DNA of 64,000 nucleotides. Source: Eubacteriaceae bacterium. GTDB taxonomy: Bacteria > Bacillota > Clostridia > Peptostreptococcales > Anaerovoracaceae. Location of the stretch: NCBI GenBank assembly GCA_902362435.1, contig CABIWW010000010.1, forward strand, positions 66,017 through 130,016. The letters run 5' to 3'. The position numbers and the translations under genes are program-made. The notes under the pieces were generated by a model. The model had not been told where the DNA came from. It was given only the letters and a program-made list of their open reading frames with translations, and made no database searches. Below, in pieces: positions 8,982-18,467 of this stretch (the stretch's first letter is position 1; every line of letters begins with the position of its first letter).

Positions 8982-10118
8982 ATGCAGCAGAATATGATAG
9001 ATCAGAATATAATAATAACAGAGCCCAGCAGAAACCTCAGAGCACTGGGACGCAATGCACTTACAGGCAAATGGAAGATAGCGATAATGGCATCGGCAGT
9101 ATGTACGCTGTGCCTTTCGGTACCGCCTGCTATACTTGATGAACTGTTCGGAGTGAACGTCGCTGAGCTTTACTACAATACATTTACCGGCGGATACTAC
9201 AACTACAATTCGATGTACGACAGCATGCCTGACTATTCATCGCTGAGCAGTATCTATCTGCTTCTCGTGACCGGATCATTCACTCTGGGACTTACGATAT
9301 TTTTCCTGGCTCTGTTCAGAAAACACGAGGTAGGCGTCAGCGATGTGTTTCTCGGATTTGAGCGTTTCGGAAAGGCTCTCGGTCTTTTCCTTTTCCAGAG
9401 TCTGTTCATCGCATTATGGACTATGCTGTTCATAGTGCCGGGAATAATCGCAGCTATAAGATACAGCCAGGCTTTCTATGTGCTTGTCGATGACCCTGAA
9501 AAGAGCATCCGGGAGTGCATGAACGAAAGCAAGCGAATGATGCGCGGAAACAAAGCAAAGAGCTTCTGTCTGTCGCTGTCGTTCATAGGATGGATCATTC
9601 TTTCGGGCATACCGTCATGGATCCTGGAATCGGTAGCAGGTATAATCGGTCTTCCTGTATTTGCCCAGACGATCGTATCAATAGTGGGTTCGCTGTTCAT
9701 GGTTCCTGTGATCGTATATATGAACTCGACATTTGCAGGATTTTACGAGATACTTGCAGGTCATCTGATAAAAGAAACGGAGCCGGCTCCTATAGAACCT
9801 GAGGCAGTACATTTTGCAGCAGAAGAACACCATTACGACGATGTGGCAGCGGAAAAAACGGTTTATGGTCAGGGAACTGATGTAGCAGCTCAGCAGTTAC
9901 AGGCAGCTCCTTACGATCAGACACAGCAGCCTCAGATGCAGGATCAGCCGCATCCGGCAGCTTCTGGAGCAGCTGGATATAATGAAGTGCAGAGCGGAGG
10001 AAACAGCGGCCACAAAGTGGATGTTTCATCGATCTTCTCGGAAAACGGAAATAAGGATCCGCAGGGGGCGCCAGGCGCACCGGCTGATGAAGATCACGGC
10101 GGCAGCGATATCAGGTAA
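8982..10118 (+). CDS. DUF975 family membrane protein with a disordered tail
   Basis: A 378-residue integral membrane protein. The first 40 residues (RNLRALGRNALTGKWK followed by a hydrophobic helix) and the later IVPGIIAAIRYSQAFYVL and SIRECMNESKRMMRG motifs are characteristic of the DUF975 family, whose function is unknown. About five to six membrane segments lie between residues 35 and 260. From roughly residue 265 the protein becomes a low-complexity hydrophilic tail rich in Ala, Gln, Pro, Glu and His, probably cytoplasmic and disordered. It faces another membrane protein with a similar tail across a shared terminator. Confidence 0.8.
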   Translation: MQQNMIDQNIIITEPSRNLRALGRNALTGKWKIAIMASAVCTLCLSVPPAILDELFGVNVAELYYNTFTGGYYNYNSMYDSMPDYSSLSSIYLLLVTGSFTLGLTIFFLALFRKHEVGVSDVFLGFERFGKALGLFLFQSLFIALWTMLFIVPGIIAAIRYSQAFYVLVDDPEKSIRECMNESKRMMRGNKAKSFCLSLSFIGWIILSGIPSWILESVAGIIGLPVFAQTIVSIVGSLFMVPVIVYMNSTFAGFYEILAGHLIKETEPAPIEPEAVHFAAEEHHYDDVAAEKTVYGQGTDVAAQQLQAAPYDQTQQPQMQDQPHPAASGAAGYNEVQSGGNSGHKVDVSSIFSENGNKDPQGAPGAPADEDHGGSDIR

Positions 10119-10151
10119 TCTGCTGATATCACAGCATAATAACGCATAATA

Positions 10152-10234
10152 AAAAGACAGCATGAGAGATTTTGTCGTGCTCTCTGTCAGTACAGGCAGG
10201 GGGCACATCTTTTCTATGCTGTCTTTTGTTTTTT
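10152..10234. terminator. putative bidirectional terminator between convergent genes
   Basis: A 12-base inverted repeat (10152-10163 with 10216-10227) is flanked by T-rich sequence on both strands, with a 52-base loop that contains further short pairing. Placed exactly between the two convergent membrane protein genes. The long loop makes the call uncertain. Confidence 0.45.
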
Positions 10235-10247
10235 ACATTATCTATCG

Positions 10248-10982
10248 CTATTTTTTTATAAATGCATCCTTTAACCAGGAATCCGAAGCAAGCTCAGGCC
10301 TGATATGGTATTCGTGATCGGCAGGCGCTGCGTCCTGCTGAGTGGTTTCCGCTTCAGTCGGGATCGCGTCCTGCTGCGGGGATTCTTCAGTATGAGCTGT
10401 TACTGCGTCCTGCTGAAAAGCTTCGGTCAGTTCTGGTTCTGTATCATGTGTCAGATCCTCGTGATGTGACGGTCCCGCGTGTTCTTCGAAAGCAGCTACC
10501 TGATGAAGCTCGGCTTCCTGCCATATCTGATTTTCATGAGTGTCTGGTCCAGCCTGTCTGGGTATGTCAGGGATGTCTGTCTCCGGCTGTGCAGGAATCT
10601 CGGCTATGCCGGCATCGGGTCGGGCAGCTTCATCTGTATGTACGGCGTCAGCCGGAGCGGTGTAATACGGATTGTTTTCCGGATGTTCATCGACGTCTGC
10701 AGGCTCGGAGTCTGCAGCTTTGCGCGATGTGCCGCTCAGGAACAGGATGATGAAAGCACATGCGGCAAAGAGTATGCCGAAGCCGAAATATATCGACGAG
10801 GCTGAAACCACATACTGCATTACCTTGTCTGCCGGGACGGCTGACATCCCTGTATAGGTGTTCACGTAGCTGAGCGAATATCTGACCATGTAGATACCGT
10901 AGATCAGAGATACTGCGGAAAACAGGAAAAGTATCACGGAGATCACGATCCCGGATTTTTTCCGCTTCATTTTGTTGTTCAT
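10248..10982 (-). CDS. small membrane protein with an acidic repeat-bearing tail
   Basis: A 244-residue protein not assignable to a family. Two hydrophobic segments (about residues 11-33 and 63-83) sit close to the N-terminus after a basic start (MKRKK). The remaining 160 residues are a Glu/Ala/Asp/His/Gln-rich tail with loosely repeated QQDAV, QQDAI and QQDAA units. The tail is probably disordered and cytoplasmic. The gene converges on the DUF975 gene, whose product also ends in a Gln/Ala/Glu-rich tail, so both could be recent lineage-specific products. Function unknown. Confidence 0.65.
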   Translation of the reverse strand: MNNKMKRKKSGIVISVILFLFSAVSLIYGIYMVRYSLSYVNTYTGMSAVPADKVMQYVVSASSIYFGFGILFAACAFIILFLSGTSRKAADSEPADVDEHPENNPYYTAPADAVHTDEAARPDAGIAEIPAQPETDIPDIPRQAGPDTHENQIWQEAELHQVAAFEEHAGPSHHEDLTHDTEPELTEAFQQDAVTAHTEESPQQDAIPTEAETTQQDAAPADHEYHIRPELASDSWLKDAFIKK

Positions 10983-11092
10983 AGGCTGTTCCTCACTTTA
11001 TAAAAATAAACTTCCGCGTGCCGCAAAGCCTCCGGCATTCACACTCCGTATGCTGTCCCGCATATTATGAATGAGCGGAAAAGGAGGTTTTT

Positions 11093-12268
11093 ATGGACGG
11101 CAGAGTAAGAAATCTGTATCCGGGAGGCAACACTCCCGATGGATTCTATTCCTATTATAACTATATATTACCACAAAGGGAAGCAGAAAAAATATTTTGC
11201 ATAAAAGGCGGCCCGGGCACGGGCAAATCAACGCTTATGAAGAATATCGCGCAGCATTTCATAAAGAAGGGAGAAGACGTGGATCTCATGTGGTGTTCCT
11301 CAGATCCGTCTTCTCTTGACGGCGTACTTATAAGAAACCGCAACATCGCTGTCGTAGACGGCACAGCGCCGCATGTGGTAGATCCGAAAAACCCGGGAGC
11401 GGTCGATGAGATAGTGAACCTGGGCGATCACTGGGACGAAGACGAGCTGAAGAAGTATCGCGGCGAGATCGTGGAGTGCAGCAGCCATATAAGTGAATTT
11501 TTCGGGTATGCATACGGATATCTGAAGTGTGCACAGCAGCAGCAGATATTCATGGGAAATATGCTTGACAGGCTGATACCGCACGACAGGATCAGAGAGC
11601 TGAAAAACCGGCTGAAGCTTAATCTTGATGCGGTGACAGTGCTCAAGAGGGCCGAAGGAAAGGCAAAGCGCGACGATGCGCTGGGCAGATACGACTACTG
11701 CGGCAGGGTGAAGAGATTTTTCGCGGGAGCGATAACACCTGCAGGGATCAAGAGCAATATCACTTCGGTCGCAAACGGCGCAGGCAGGGTGATAGTACTG
11801 GATGTGCCTGTCGGGTTCCGTACCGGCAGACTGCTGAGGCCTGTAGCAGAACGGCTCGCGGACGCCGGACTGGATGTCGAGGAATACTACTGCCCGATGT
11901 TTCCGGAGGAGAGACTGGAGCATATCGTGTGTCCGGGCGCTGATATCGCGATCGTTACGAGCAATGATTTCCACACTGTAGGTGCTGATGATTTTGACGG
12001 CAGGGTCAGTGTCATAAAGGCTGCACCTGATAAAGATGCGTGGCATGATGAGATGCCGGAGGATATTTTCCGCGATCTCAGGGAGTCGTCGAGAGCGCTG
12101 ATGATAAAGGCTGTGGAAATGCTGAGAAAAGCGAAGGAGCAGCATGACGTACTGGAAGGGTACTATATATCAGGCATGGACTTTTCGGCAGCTGATGCGA
12201 TCTGCGAGAAGCTGACAGATAAAATAGAAAATGCAGCGTCGGGCAAGGGTAGTAAAAATACGAACTAG
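11093..12268 (+). CDS. P-loop ATPase of the PRK06851 type
   Basis: A 391-residue cytoplasmic protein with a clear Walker A motif, KGGPGTGKSTLMK, near residue 38. It resembles a family of uncharacterised ATPases conserved in Clostridia and Bacilli (known as PRK06851) that carry two P-loop-like halves. The middle is helical and charged (AQQQQIFMGNMLDRLIP). The second half contains DVPVGFRTGRLLRPVAERL, where a second nucleotide site would lie but lacks a clean GKS. A GGAGG ribosome site precedes the ATG at 11093. Substrate and role are unknown. Confidence 0.75.
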   Translation: MDGRVRNLYPGGNTPDGFYSYYNYILPQREAEKIFCIKGGPGTGKSTLMKNIAQHFIKKGEDVDLMWCSSDPSSLDGVLIRNRNIAVVDGTAPHVVDPKNPGAVDEIVNLGDHWDEDELKKYRGEIVECSSHISEFFGYAYGYLKCAQQQQIFMGNMLDRLIPHDRIRELKNRLKLNLDAVTVLKRAEGKAKRDDALGRYDYCGRVKRFFAGAITPAGIKSNITSVANGAGRVIVLDVPVGFRTGRLLRPVAERLADAGLDVEEYYCPMFPEERLEHIVCPGADIAIVTSNDFHTVGADDFDGRVSVIKAAPDKDAWHDEMPEDIFRDLRESSRALMIKAVEMLRKAKEQHDVLEGYYISGMDFSAADAICEKLTDKIENAASGKGSKNTN

Positions 12269-12933
12269 GAAAAAAATTGCTTCATAAACAGGAATTTTTT
12301 TTCTTGATGAACTTTATTTCCGGTGGAAAAATACCAGAATAAAAAATAAAAAACAGGAAGAATAAAAAATATGTATTTTTTTCGGCAAAGAAAAACGTTG
12401 GAATTTCAATGTTCTTGGGATGTTGAATAAAAAAATACAAAAGTTTTTCGCGAATCGTGCCAGATTGGCACGGAACTTGTTTTATATATAGGCAAATACA
12501 GTCAAGCAGCTGAATTAAGATTTCCTGCATCAATCACGCATGTAAATCAAATGCGACTTGAAGCATTCCTGTTAAACGGTGTGAAGACTGTATTCGTGGG
12601 GTTTGATTATGCTGAGTATAGGCCTGTACTGCCGCCTGCACAAGGAGCGTTAGTGATCCGTCTCCAATGAAGGATAACAATGCATTCTGGCAAAGGGCAG
12701 GCAGGCACTGCAGACTATAAGTATGATCAATAAGAGAGGCCTGCATTACAGATGCAGAGAAGGATACTATGATGTATTACAGACAACAGCGACAATCGCC
12801 ATGGCAATCGGTGAAGTCGTGTTTACACGGATGGCAAAGGCATCGTGGCTGTTGCATCTGCAGAGCCTGCAGGTCAAACCTGAAAATTAAATCAGAGTCC
12901 AATTTCATCCCTTTTAATAAATTCTCGAAACGG
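12269..12933 (+). other. long intergenic region without a recognisable gene
   Basis: 756 bases separate the ATPase from the permease. The first 190 are very AT-rich. A sigma-54-like promoter follows at 12466-12480, and 450 bases of average composition run to a strong terminator at 12934. No tRNA, T-box motif or known riboswitch was recognised. Short stretches in different frames read as protein-like (for example a 40-residue frame from an ATG at about 12551), but none has a ribosome site or a recognisable family. It may hold an untranslated leader, a small RNA or a decayed gene. Confidence 0.5.
12466..12480 (+). promoter_or_regulatory. sigma-54 (-24/-12) type promoter
   Basis: TGGCACG, four bases, then TTGT: this fits the -24/-12 consensus TGGCACG-N4-TTGC except for the last base. 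The -24 half is also the right arm of a dyad, CGTGCCA-gat-TGGCACG (12456-12472). A sigma-54 activator with a GAFTGA motif is encoded 4 kb downstream. The transcript would run through 450 bases to the terminator at 12934 and then toward the amino acid permease. Confidence 0.5.
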
Positions 12934-12967
12934 TAAAGTGGCGCTAGCCACTTTATTGTTTTTTTTG
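12934..12967 (+). terminator. strong terminator upstream of the permease
   Basis: Perfect nine-base stem (12934-12942 with 12947-12955), four-base loop, then TTGTTTTTTTT. It ends 57 bases before the permease start. It may terminate a separate short transcript or act as an attenuator. Confidence 0.9.
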
Positions 12968-13023
12968 TACAATGTATAATGGATGTATCAAGATCCAAGT
13001 TTAGTGACAGGTGAGGTTTTATT

Positions 13024-14457
13024 ATGGAAAAAAAGAGAAACCTCCTCAGCAAGGTACTGGGAAGAACAGACATAATAGCTATAGGGTTCGGCACGATGGT
13101 AGGCTGGAGCTGGGTGATGATGGGACCGATATGGGTGAACGAAGCGGGACTGGTCGGTGCGATAGCCGCATTCATCATAGGCGGTGCGATCATACTCACG
13201 ATAGGGCTGACATATGGAGAGCTTACAGCTGCACTTCCTCTTGCAGGAGGAGAATTCGTATTCGCCTACAGGGCTATGGGAAACCGGGCTGCGTGGATAG
13301 TAGGCTGGATCATGTCCATGGCGTATATAGGTGTGGCGGCCTGGGAGGGCATCGCGCTGGCAACGGCGATGAACTACATGTTCCCTCTTCCTCAGGTGGG
13401 CCTGTTGTGGGAGGTGGCAGGATATCAGGTACACATGTCATGGGCACTTGTAGGTATGCTGGGCGCAGTGATCATCACTCTCCTGAATTTTTTCGGAGTC
13501 AGGCCGGCTGTACTGTTCCAGGTGATGGCGACGGCGGCGATGATGATAATCGTTCTTTTCATATTTTTTGGCGGTGCAGTATTCGGGAGTGTTGACAATA
13601 TCGGTGATATGTTCGGATCGTATGGAGGCTTTTCATATGTATTCCTGATGGTGCCGGCGATGCTGATAGGCTTTGACGTCATACCGCAGTCTTCCGAGGA
13701 AATGAACATAGAGCCCAGGTATATAGGCAAGATGATACTGGTATGCATCATAGTGAGCATAATATGGTATATCTTGCTGATAACAGGAGTTTCACTTGCG
13801 GCTCCTGTGGAGATCAGAGGTTCCGGAGTGATACCTATGGCTGATGTGGCTTCGTACATGTTCAACGGGGATATTTTTTCGGTGATAATTATAGTCGGCG
13901 GTATCTTCGGCATACTCACGTCGTGGAACGGCTTTTTCATAGGAGCGACTAGGCTGCTGTTTTCCATGGGCAGAGCCGGGATGCTTCCTGCTGTGTTTGG
14001 CAGACTCCATAAAAAATACAGGACGCCTTATGTGGCGATCTTCCTAATTGGGGCAGTGTGTGTGACAGCTCCGCTTCTGGGAATGAATGCACTGGTATGG
14101 TTCATGGACACCAGCACATTTTGTGCGCTGATTTCGTATATACTTGTGATAATATCGTTCATAATGCTTAAGAAAAACGAGCCGGAACTGCCGAGGCCAT
14201 TCAACATAAAAGGAGGAGCAAAGACAGGCATATTCATTCTGGCGATAACTGCAGTCTATCTGGGACTTTACATAAATGCAAACGTCAATCTGTCCGGTGT
14301 GAGCCCGGAATTCGTGATAACTGCAGCATGGATGCTGCTCGGATTCGTGATGGTGAAGATGCTGAACAGAAGACGAAAGCCTGTGAGCAGAGAAGAACGG
14401 GAGCTTCTGATATTCGGTGAGAAATTCGCCAGAAAGGGAGTGCGAAATGAAAAATAA
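13024..14457 (+). CDS. APC superfamily amino acid permease
   Basis: A 477-residue transporter with about 12 membrane segments. The N-terminal GFGTMVGWSWVMMGP segment occupies the position of the broken first helix that binds substrate in APC transporters, and the GELTAALPLAGGEFVFAYRAMG stretch is typical of the family. The particular amino acid or amine carried cannot be told from sequence. A TGTATAATGG -10 region lies at about 12976. The stop overlaps the start of the downstream sensor kinase by 11 bases, so the permease, kinase and activator probably form one operon, and the kinase may sense or be tuned to the same nutrient. Confidence 0.85.
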   Translation: MEKKRNLLSKVLGRTDIIAIGFGTMVGWSWVMMGPIWVNEAGLVGAIAAFIIGGAIILTIGLTYGELTAALPLAGGEFVFAYRAMGNRAAWIVGWIMSMAYIGVAAWEGIALATAMNYMFPLPQVGLLWEVAGYQVHMSWALVGMLGAVIITLLNFFGVRPAVLFQVMATAAMMIIVLFIFFGGAVFGSVDNIGDMFGSYGGFSYVFLMVPAMLIGFDVIPQSSEEMNIEPRYIGKMILVCIIVSIIWYILLITGVSLAAPVEIRGSGVIPMADVASYMFNGDIFSVIIIVGGIFGILTSWNGFFIGATRLLFSMGRAGMLPAVFGRLHKKYRTPYVAIFLIGAVCVTAPLLGMNALVWFMDTSTFCALISYILVIISFIMLKKNEPELPRPFNIKGGAKTGIFILAITAVYLGLYINANVNLSGVSPEFVITAAWMLLGFVMVKMLNRRRKPVSREERELLIFGEKFARKGVRNEK

Positions 14458-16396
14458 GATTCTGCAGCATACTTTCCTGATAATCATAATACTGTGTATA
14501 GCTGCGATCTGCATATGGGGAGTCAAGAAGAACAGCATAAACATAAATGCTCAGGAGCATTCGAAAATAGAGCTGAACAAGCGTGAGCAGGCGTATATAA
14601 AAAGCCATGACGGTATATACATATATGTCGATGAAAACCTGCGGTATCTGATGGGCGACGGTGACGACGGATTCCTGCAGGAATACGTTAAAAATGTTTT
14701 CGGTGACGCGGGAACTGATGTGATCCTGACGACTGACGAGGGTTCTGCAGACTGCATGATGGTGGTCGTGACCGATGAGATCCATGCTGATCGTGACATC
14801 AGCTACACTTCCGCGCTGTTTCAGCTGGAAGGCACTCTTTTCCTGCGCGACGGAGCAGAATGGTCAGAAGATCCTGACGGTGTAGCGATGAGCGGACGTA
14901 CTAAAGAAGGCAAAGAAAAAATAAAATATGACGGTAAGAAAATAGATTTCAGCTATGAAGATACCGCTGAAGAAACTGTTGCAGCTGCAAGAGAGAAGGA
15001 AGCGGATTTCATACTTGGAGATCTCAGCGCTATAAAAGACGCACTGGGCGGTGACAATGACTACAGTGCGCTTGACCACGCGATATATACGGAAAATGTC
15101 TGCATCATCACCGATGAGGGGGACACAGCGGCCTACGGCATACTTGACAAGTGCGTGAATGCAGCGGACAGACATGTCATTTCCTACAGAGCGAGCCAGC
15201 GCTGGCTTGACGGAAACGGGCCTGTCTACATGAAAAACAGGAATGAAGATATCTATCTGCTGATACTGGTGATATTCACTGCAGTGCTCGTCGTCTTCTT
15301 TATCTATTATCATGCTGACAAGAATCTGTACGATGAGCTGAATCTGAGGATGCAGAAGCTGACAGAAAGCAAAAATGAGCTCAAGACTACATTCAACGGA
15401 GTCAACTACTATATGGCGGAGCTCGATCTTGAAGGCGGAATACAGGATATAAACCGGGCGTTTTACAATGCGATACAGGCTGATATCGTAGGCAGGAAGA
15501 TCTGGAGTGTACTCGATCTCGACGGTGAGAACAGGCAGAAGCTCGAGGATGCTGTAGAGGCGGCTGTAAACGGGCAAAATCATAAAAAGATCGATATCAG
15601 CATGCGGCGCAAAGTGCTGGATATCGATATCTTCCCTATAGAGAGCGCATCGGGTTCGGTGGACAAGCTGCTGTTCATGGGCGAGGATGTGACCAACAAG
15701 GTGATGGCGGAAAGGCAGCTGCTGCAGGACAATAAGATGATAGCGGTGGGTCAGCTGGCGGCCGGCGTCGCGCATGAGATAAGGAATCCTCTGGGTATAA
15801 TAAGGAATTACTGCTATGTGCTCAAGAACATGAATGACAATGCAGAGGTAAAGGACAAGGCGATAGAGCATATAGAAAAGGCGGTCGACAATTCAGGCGC
15901 GATAATCAACAACCTGCTGAACTTTTCAAGAGCGTCATCAAAAGAAGGTGAGACTATCGATATCGAGGAGCATATCAGATCACTGACGTCGCTCAACCGC
16001 AACATCCTGAAAAAGAAAAATATCAATCTGGATATAATATGCAGTGAGTCCGTAAGAACGTTCATACAGGTGGAGTCTCTGGATATGATCCTGATAAATC
16101 TGATACAGAATGCCACGGATGCGATGAAAGAAAATGGCAATCTGACGATAAAAGTGTTAAAATATGATGAGACATTCGAGATAGATGTACAGGACACAGG
16201 GACCGGTATAGAGGAGGATATCCTGCAGGAGATATTCAATCCGTTCTTCACGACAAAGGGAAACAACAAAGGAAACGGACTGGGACTTTATATCGTATAT
16301 AATGAGACCGACAAGCTCAACGGGAAGATCGAGGTCCAGAGCAGGGTCGGCGAGGGTTCTGTATTCAGGCTTAATCTGCCTCTCAGGGACAGTTAA
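14447..16396 (+). CDS. membrane sensor histidine kinase with external sensing domain
   Basis: 649 residues from the ATG at 14447, chosen because AGAAAGGGAG lies just before it. A first membrane helix (residues 7-27) and a second (about 275-292) enclose an external sensing domain of about 245 residues. A PAS-like domain follows (about 315-420), then the phosphoacceptor motif GVAHEIRNPLG with His near residue 442 and a C-terminal ATP-binding domain with N, G1 (DTGTGI) and G2 (GNGLGLYI) boxes. The kinase core is of the NtrB/AtoS class that partners sigma-54 activators, and such an activator is encoded 26 bases downstream. Confidence 0.9.
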   Translation: MKNKILQHTFLIIIILCIAAICIWGVKKNSININAQEHSKIELNKREQAYIKSHDGIYIYVDENLRYLMGDGDDGFLQEYVKNVFGDAGTDVILTTDEGSADCMMVVVTDEIHADRDISYTSALFQLEGTLFLRDGAEWSEDPDGVAMSGRTKEGKEKIKYDGKKIDFSYEDTAEETVAAAREKEADFILGDLSAIKDALGGDNDYSALDHAIYTENVCIITDEGDTAAYGILDKCVNAADRHVISYRASQRWLDGNGPVYMKNRNEDIYLLILVIFTAVLVVFFIYYHADKNLYDELNLRMQKLTESKNELKTTFNGVNYYMAELDLEGGIQDINRAFYNAIQADIVGRKIWSVLDLDGENRQKLEDAVEAAVNGQNHKKIDISMRRKVLDIDIFPIESASGSVDKLLFMGEDVTNKVMAERQLLQDNKMIAVGQLAAGVAHEIRNPLGIIRNYCYVLKNMNDNAEVKDKAIEHIEKAVDNSGAIINNLLNFSRASSKEGETIDIEEHIRSLTSLNRNILKKKNINLDIICSESVRTFIQVESLDMILINLIQNATDAMKENGNLTIKVLKYDETFEIDVQDTGTGIEEDILQEIFNPFFTTKGNNKGNGLGLYIVYNETDKLNGKIEVQSRVGEGSVFRLNLPLRDS

Positions 16397-16422
16397 GGAA
16401 AAGTTAAGGGATGGAGGTCGCA

Positions 16423-17793
16423 ATGGTCAAGGAGAATTTGAGAATACTTGTAGTGGATGATGAAAAGGATTACTGTGAGGTCCTGAAGATGATCCTGGAA
16501 AACAACGGGTATGTAGTGGAGACGTGCTTCAACGGGAAAGAGGCACTCGACATACTCGAAGAGCGCAGTTTCGACGTCGTGGTATCGGATCTGAGCATGC
16601 CGGTGATGGACGGCTTCGAGCTTCTGAAAAACATCAAGGAGCGCGAATACGATACAGAGGTGCTGATACTGACTGCATTCGGCACTATAGAAAAGGCAGT
16701 CGAGACGATGAAAAACGGCGCATATTCGTACGTCACGAAGGGAAGCGATCCTGAGGAGCTTCTGATCGAAGTGCGAAAGATAAGGGATATGCGGGCTGCG
16801 GCGATGAAAAACCGCGTGCTCGAAGAACAGGTCAGAGGCGGATATATGCTGCAGAGCCAGAATCCTCAGTACAGACAGATGCTGATGATGGCAGAGAGAG
16901 CTGCGGCAAGCGAAGCGAACATACTGATACTCGGCGAGTCCGGCGCGGGAAAGGAAGTGCTGGCCACCTTCATACATGAAAAGAGCAACAGGAAAAATGC
17001 CAGCCTGCTGGATCTCAACTGTCAGGCGCTGTCCGATTCGATACTGGAATCCGAGCTCTTCGGACATGAAAAGGGTGCGTTTACGGGAGCGAACCAGAGG
17101 CGGATCGGACTGTTCGAGGCGGCTCACGGCGGGACGCTGTTTCTCGATGAGATCGGCGGAGTGTCGATGAACCTGCAGGCAAAGCTGCTCAAAGCCATAG
17201 AGAACAAGATGATCTACAGGATGGGGAGCAATACGCCGATAACTGTCGATTTCAGGCTGATAACGGCAACGAACAGGAACCTCAAGGAGGACATGGACAA
17301 GGAGCTGTTCAGAGGAGACCTGTTCTACAGGATCAGTACTATAGTGCTGGAGATACCGCCGCTCAGAGAAAGGCCGGAGGACATACCGCTCTTCATAGAC
17401 TACTTCATGGAGAAGTACGCCAGGGAGATGAAAAAGACGAACATAGAGATGAGCGACAAGGTGAGAAATCTGCTCGTAAACTACGATTACCCGGGCAATG
17501 TCAGAGAGCTCAAGAACATAGTGGAAAGGTGCATGGTGCTGTCGGAGCACGGGGAGGTGCGCGAGGAGTATCTGCCGTCGGATATGCTTTCGGAAAGGCC
17601 TGTCAGGACTGCCACGAACATTTTCGAGACGGACTACACGGAATCACTCAAGGAGTACAGGAGCAAGGCCGAGAAGATCTATATAGAGGAGCTGCTGTCT
17701 AGGTATCCTAACGATCTGAACAAGGTCGCAGAGATCCTCTCGATATCCAGAAGACAGCTTTTCAACAAGCTGGTGGAATTCGGGCTCAAATAG
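16423..17793 (+). CDS. sigma-54-dependent response regulator, NtrC family
   Basis: 456 residues from the ATG at 16423. GGAGG at 16413-16417 favours this over the ATG at 16411. The receiver domain has the phosphoaccepting Asp in VVSDLSMP near residue 55. The AAA+ domain has Walker A GESGAGKE (about 171), the sigma-54-contacting GAFTGA loop (about 220) and Walker B GGTLFLDEIG. The C-terminus carries a Fis-type helix-turn-helix (NKVAEILSISRRQLFNKL). Together with the upstream kinase it should activate sigma-54 promoters. The site at 12466-12480 is the best candidate target in the window. Confidence 0.93.
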   Translation: MVKENLRILVVDDEKDYCEVLKMILENNGYVVETCFNGKEALDILEERSFDVVVSDLSMPVMDGFELLKNIKEREYDTEVLILTAFGTIEKAVETMKNGAYSYVTKGSDPEELLIEVRKIRDMRAAAMKNRVLEEQVRGGYMLQSQNPQYRQMLMMAERAAASEANILILGESGAGKEVLATFIHEKSNRKNASLLDLNCQALSDSILESELFGHEKGAFTGANQRRIGLFEAAHGGTLFLDEIGGVSMNLQAKLLKAIENKMIYRMGSNTPITVDFRLITATNRNLKEDMDKELFRGDLFYRISTIVLEIPPLRERPEDIPLFIDYFMEKYAREMKKTNIEMSDKVRNLLVNYDYPGNVRELKNIVERCMVLSEHGEVREEYLPSDMLSERPVRTATNIFETDYTESLKEYRSKAEKIYIEELLSRYPNDLNKVAEILSISRRQLFNKLVEFGLK

Positions 17794-18034
17794 ACGGGTG
17801 ACGGGCATACGTCATCCGCAGCGCGCACAGCGTGCCGCACGCGTCAGACGATCCGTGCATGCCGGAAAACAGACAGCTGCAGCTTTACAAAAAAGAAAAA
17901 AGCGGCTTTGCCGCATAAAAAAATCAGAAAAAACCACAGAGCCGGAGCATGATGAAGGTTCTGTTTTTTGTGTCCGCGATGAAGTGTATAAACAGGGGAA
18001 AAATGACAATAATACATTTGAGGTGAAGTGTATT

Positions 18035-18457
18035 ATGTTTAGAGATACGAGAAAAAAAGCGCTTCGAAACAGGATAATCTATTGCGCGATAGGGATACTT
18101 ATCATGGCTTTCGGAGTATGGCTCAATTATCAGAGCGACAGCAGCGACAGTGCGGATGAAGCGGCGGTGAAGACTGCGGAGATCAAGAAGGCGGACGAAA
18201 GCGGCAGCGATAAAAAGGACAGCGCTTCGAAGCAGCAGACAGGCACGAAGGAGGAGCCGAAGACATATCTAATAAAAGAAGTTGACGGAGTGGTCAAAGT
18301 TTTTGTATGTGATGAAGACGGCAGGAAGGAGCTGTATCTGATCACGTCGATACCGTTCGATCTGCTTTCGGAAAGCGATCAGCAGCTTTTTGTCGACGGG
18401 GTCACGATGGAGACGGAGGAAGATCTCGGGGAATTCCTGCAGAACTTTGACAGTTAG
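18035..18457 (+). CDS. BofC-like protein with N-terminal membrane anchor
   Basis: 140 residues from the ATG at 18035, preceded by GAGGTGA at 18020-18026. After a basic start there is one membrane helix (about residues 15-31), then a charged Ser/Asp/Lys-rich linker and a C-terminal domain of about 60 residues (TYLIKEVDGVVKVFV ... TEEDLGEFLQNF) that resembles the C-terminal domain of BofC. In Bacillus subtilis BofC acts in the forespore intermembrane space and restrains signalling by SpoIVB. Here the gene lies ten bases upstream of spoIVB, which supports the assignment. The linker and short length differ from the Bacillus protein. Confidence 0.65.
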   Translation: MFRDTRKKALRNRIIYCAIGILIMAFGVWLNYQSDSSDSADEAAVKTAEIKKADESGSDKKDSASKQQTGTKEEPKTYLIKEVDGVVKVFVCDEDGRKELYLITSIPFDLLSESDQQLFVDGVTMETEEDLGEFLQNFDS

Positions 18458-18467
18458 GGGGCTTTTG

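Noticed and set aside
12268..13024. T-box or amino acid riboswitch before the permease
   Set aside because: No AGGGTGG-type T-box, lysine or glycine riboswitch core was recognised, although the terminator made it tempting.
17902..17914. Hairpin GCGGC-TTT-GCCGC flanked by A runs, a terminator on the minus strand
   Set aside because: There is no minus-strand gene for it to end, and on the plus strand it is followed by A residues instead of T. Left out as a functional terminator.
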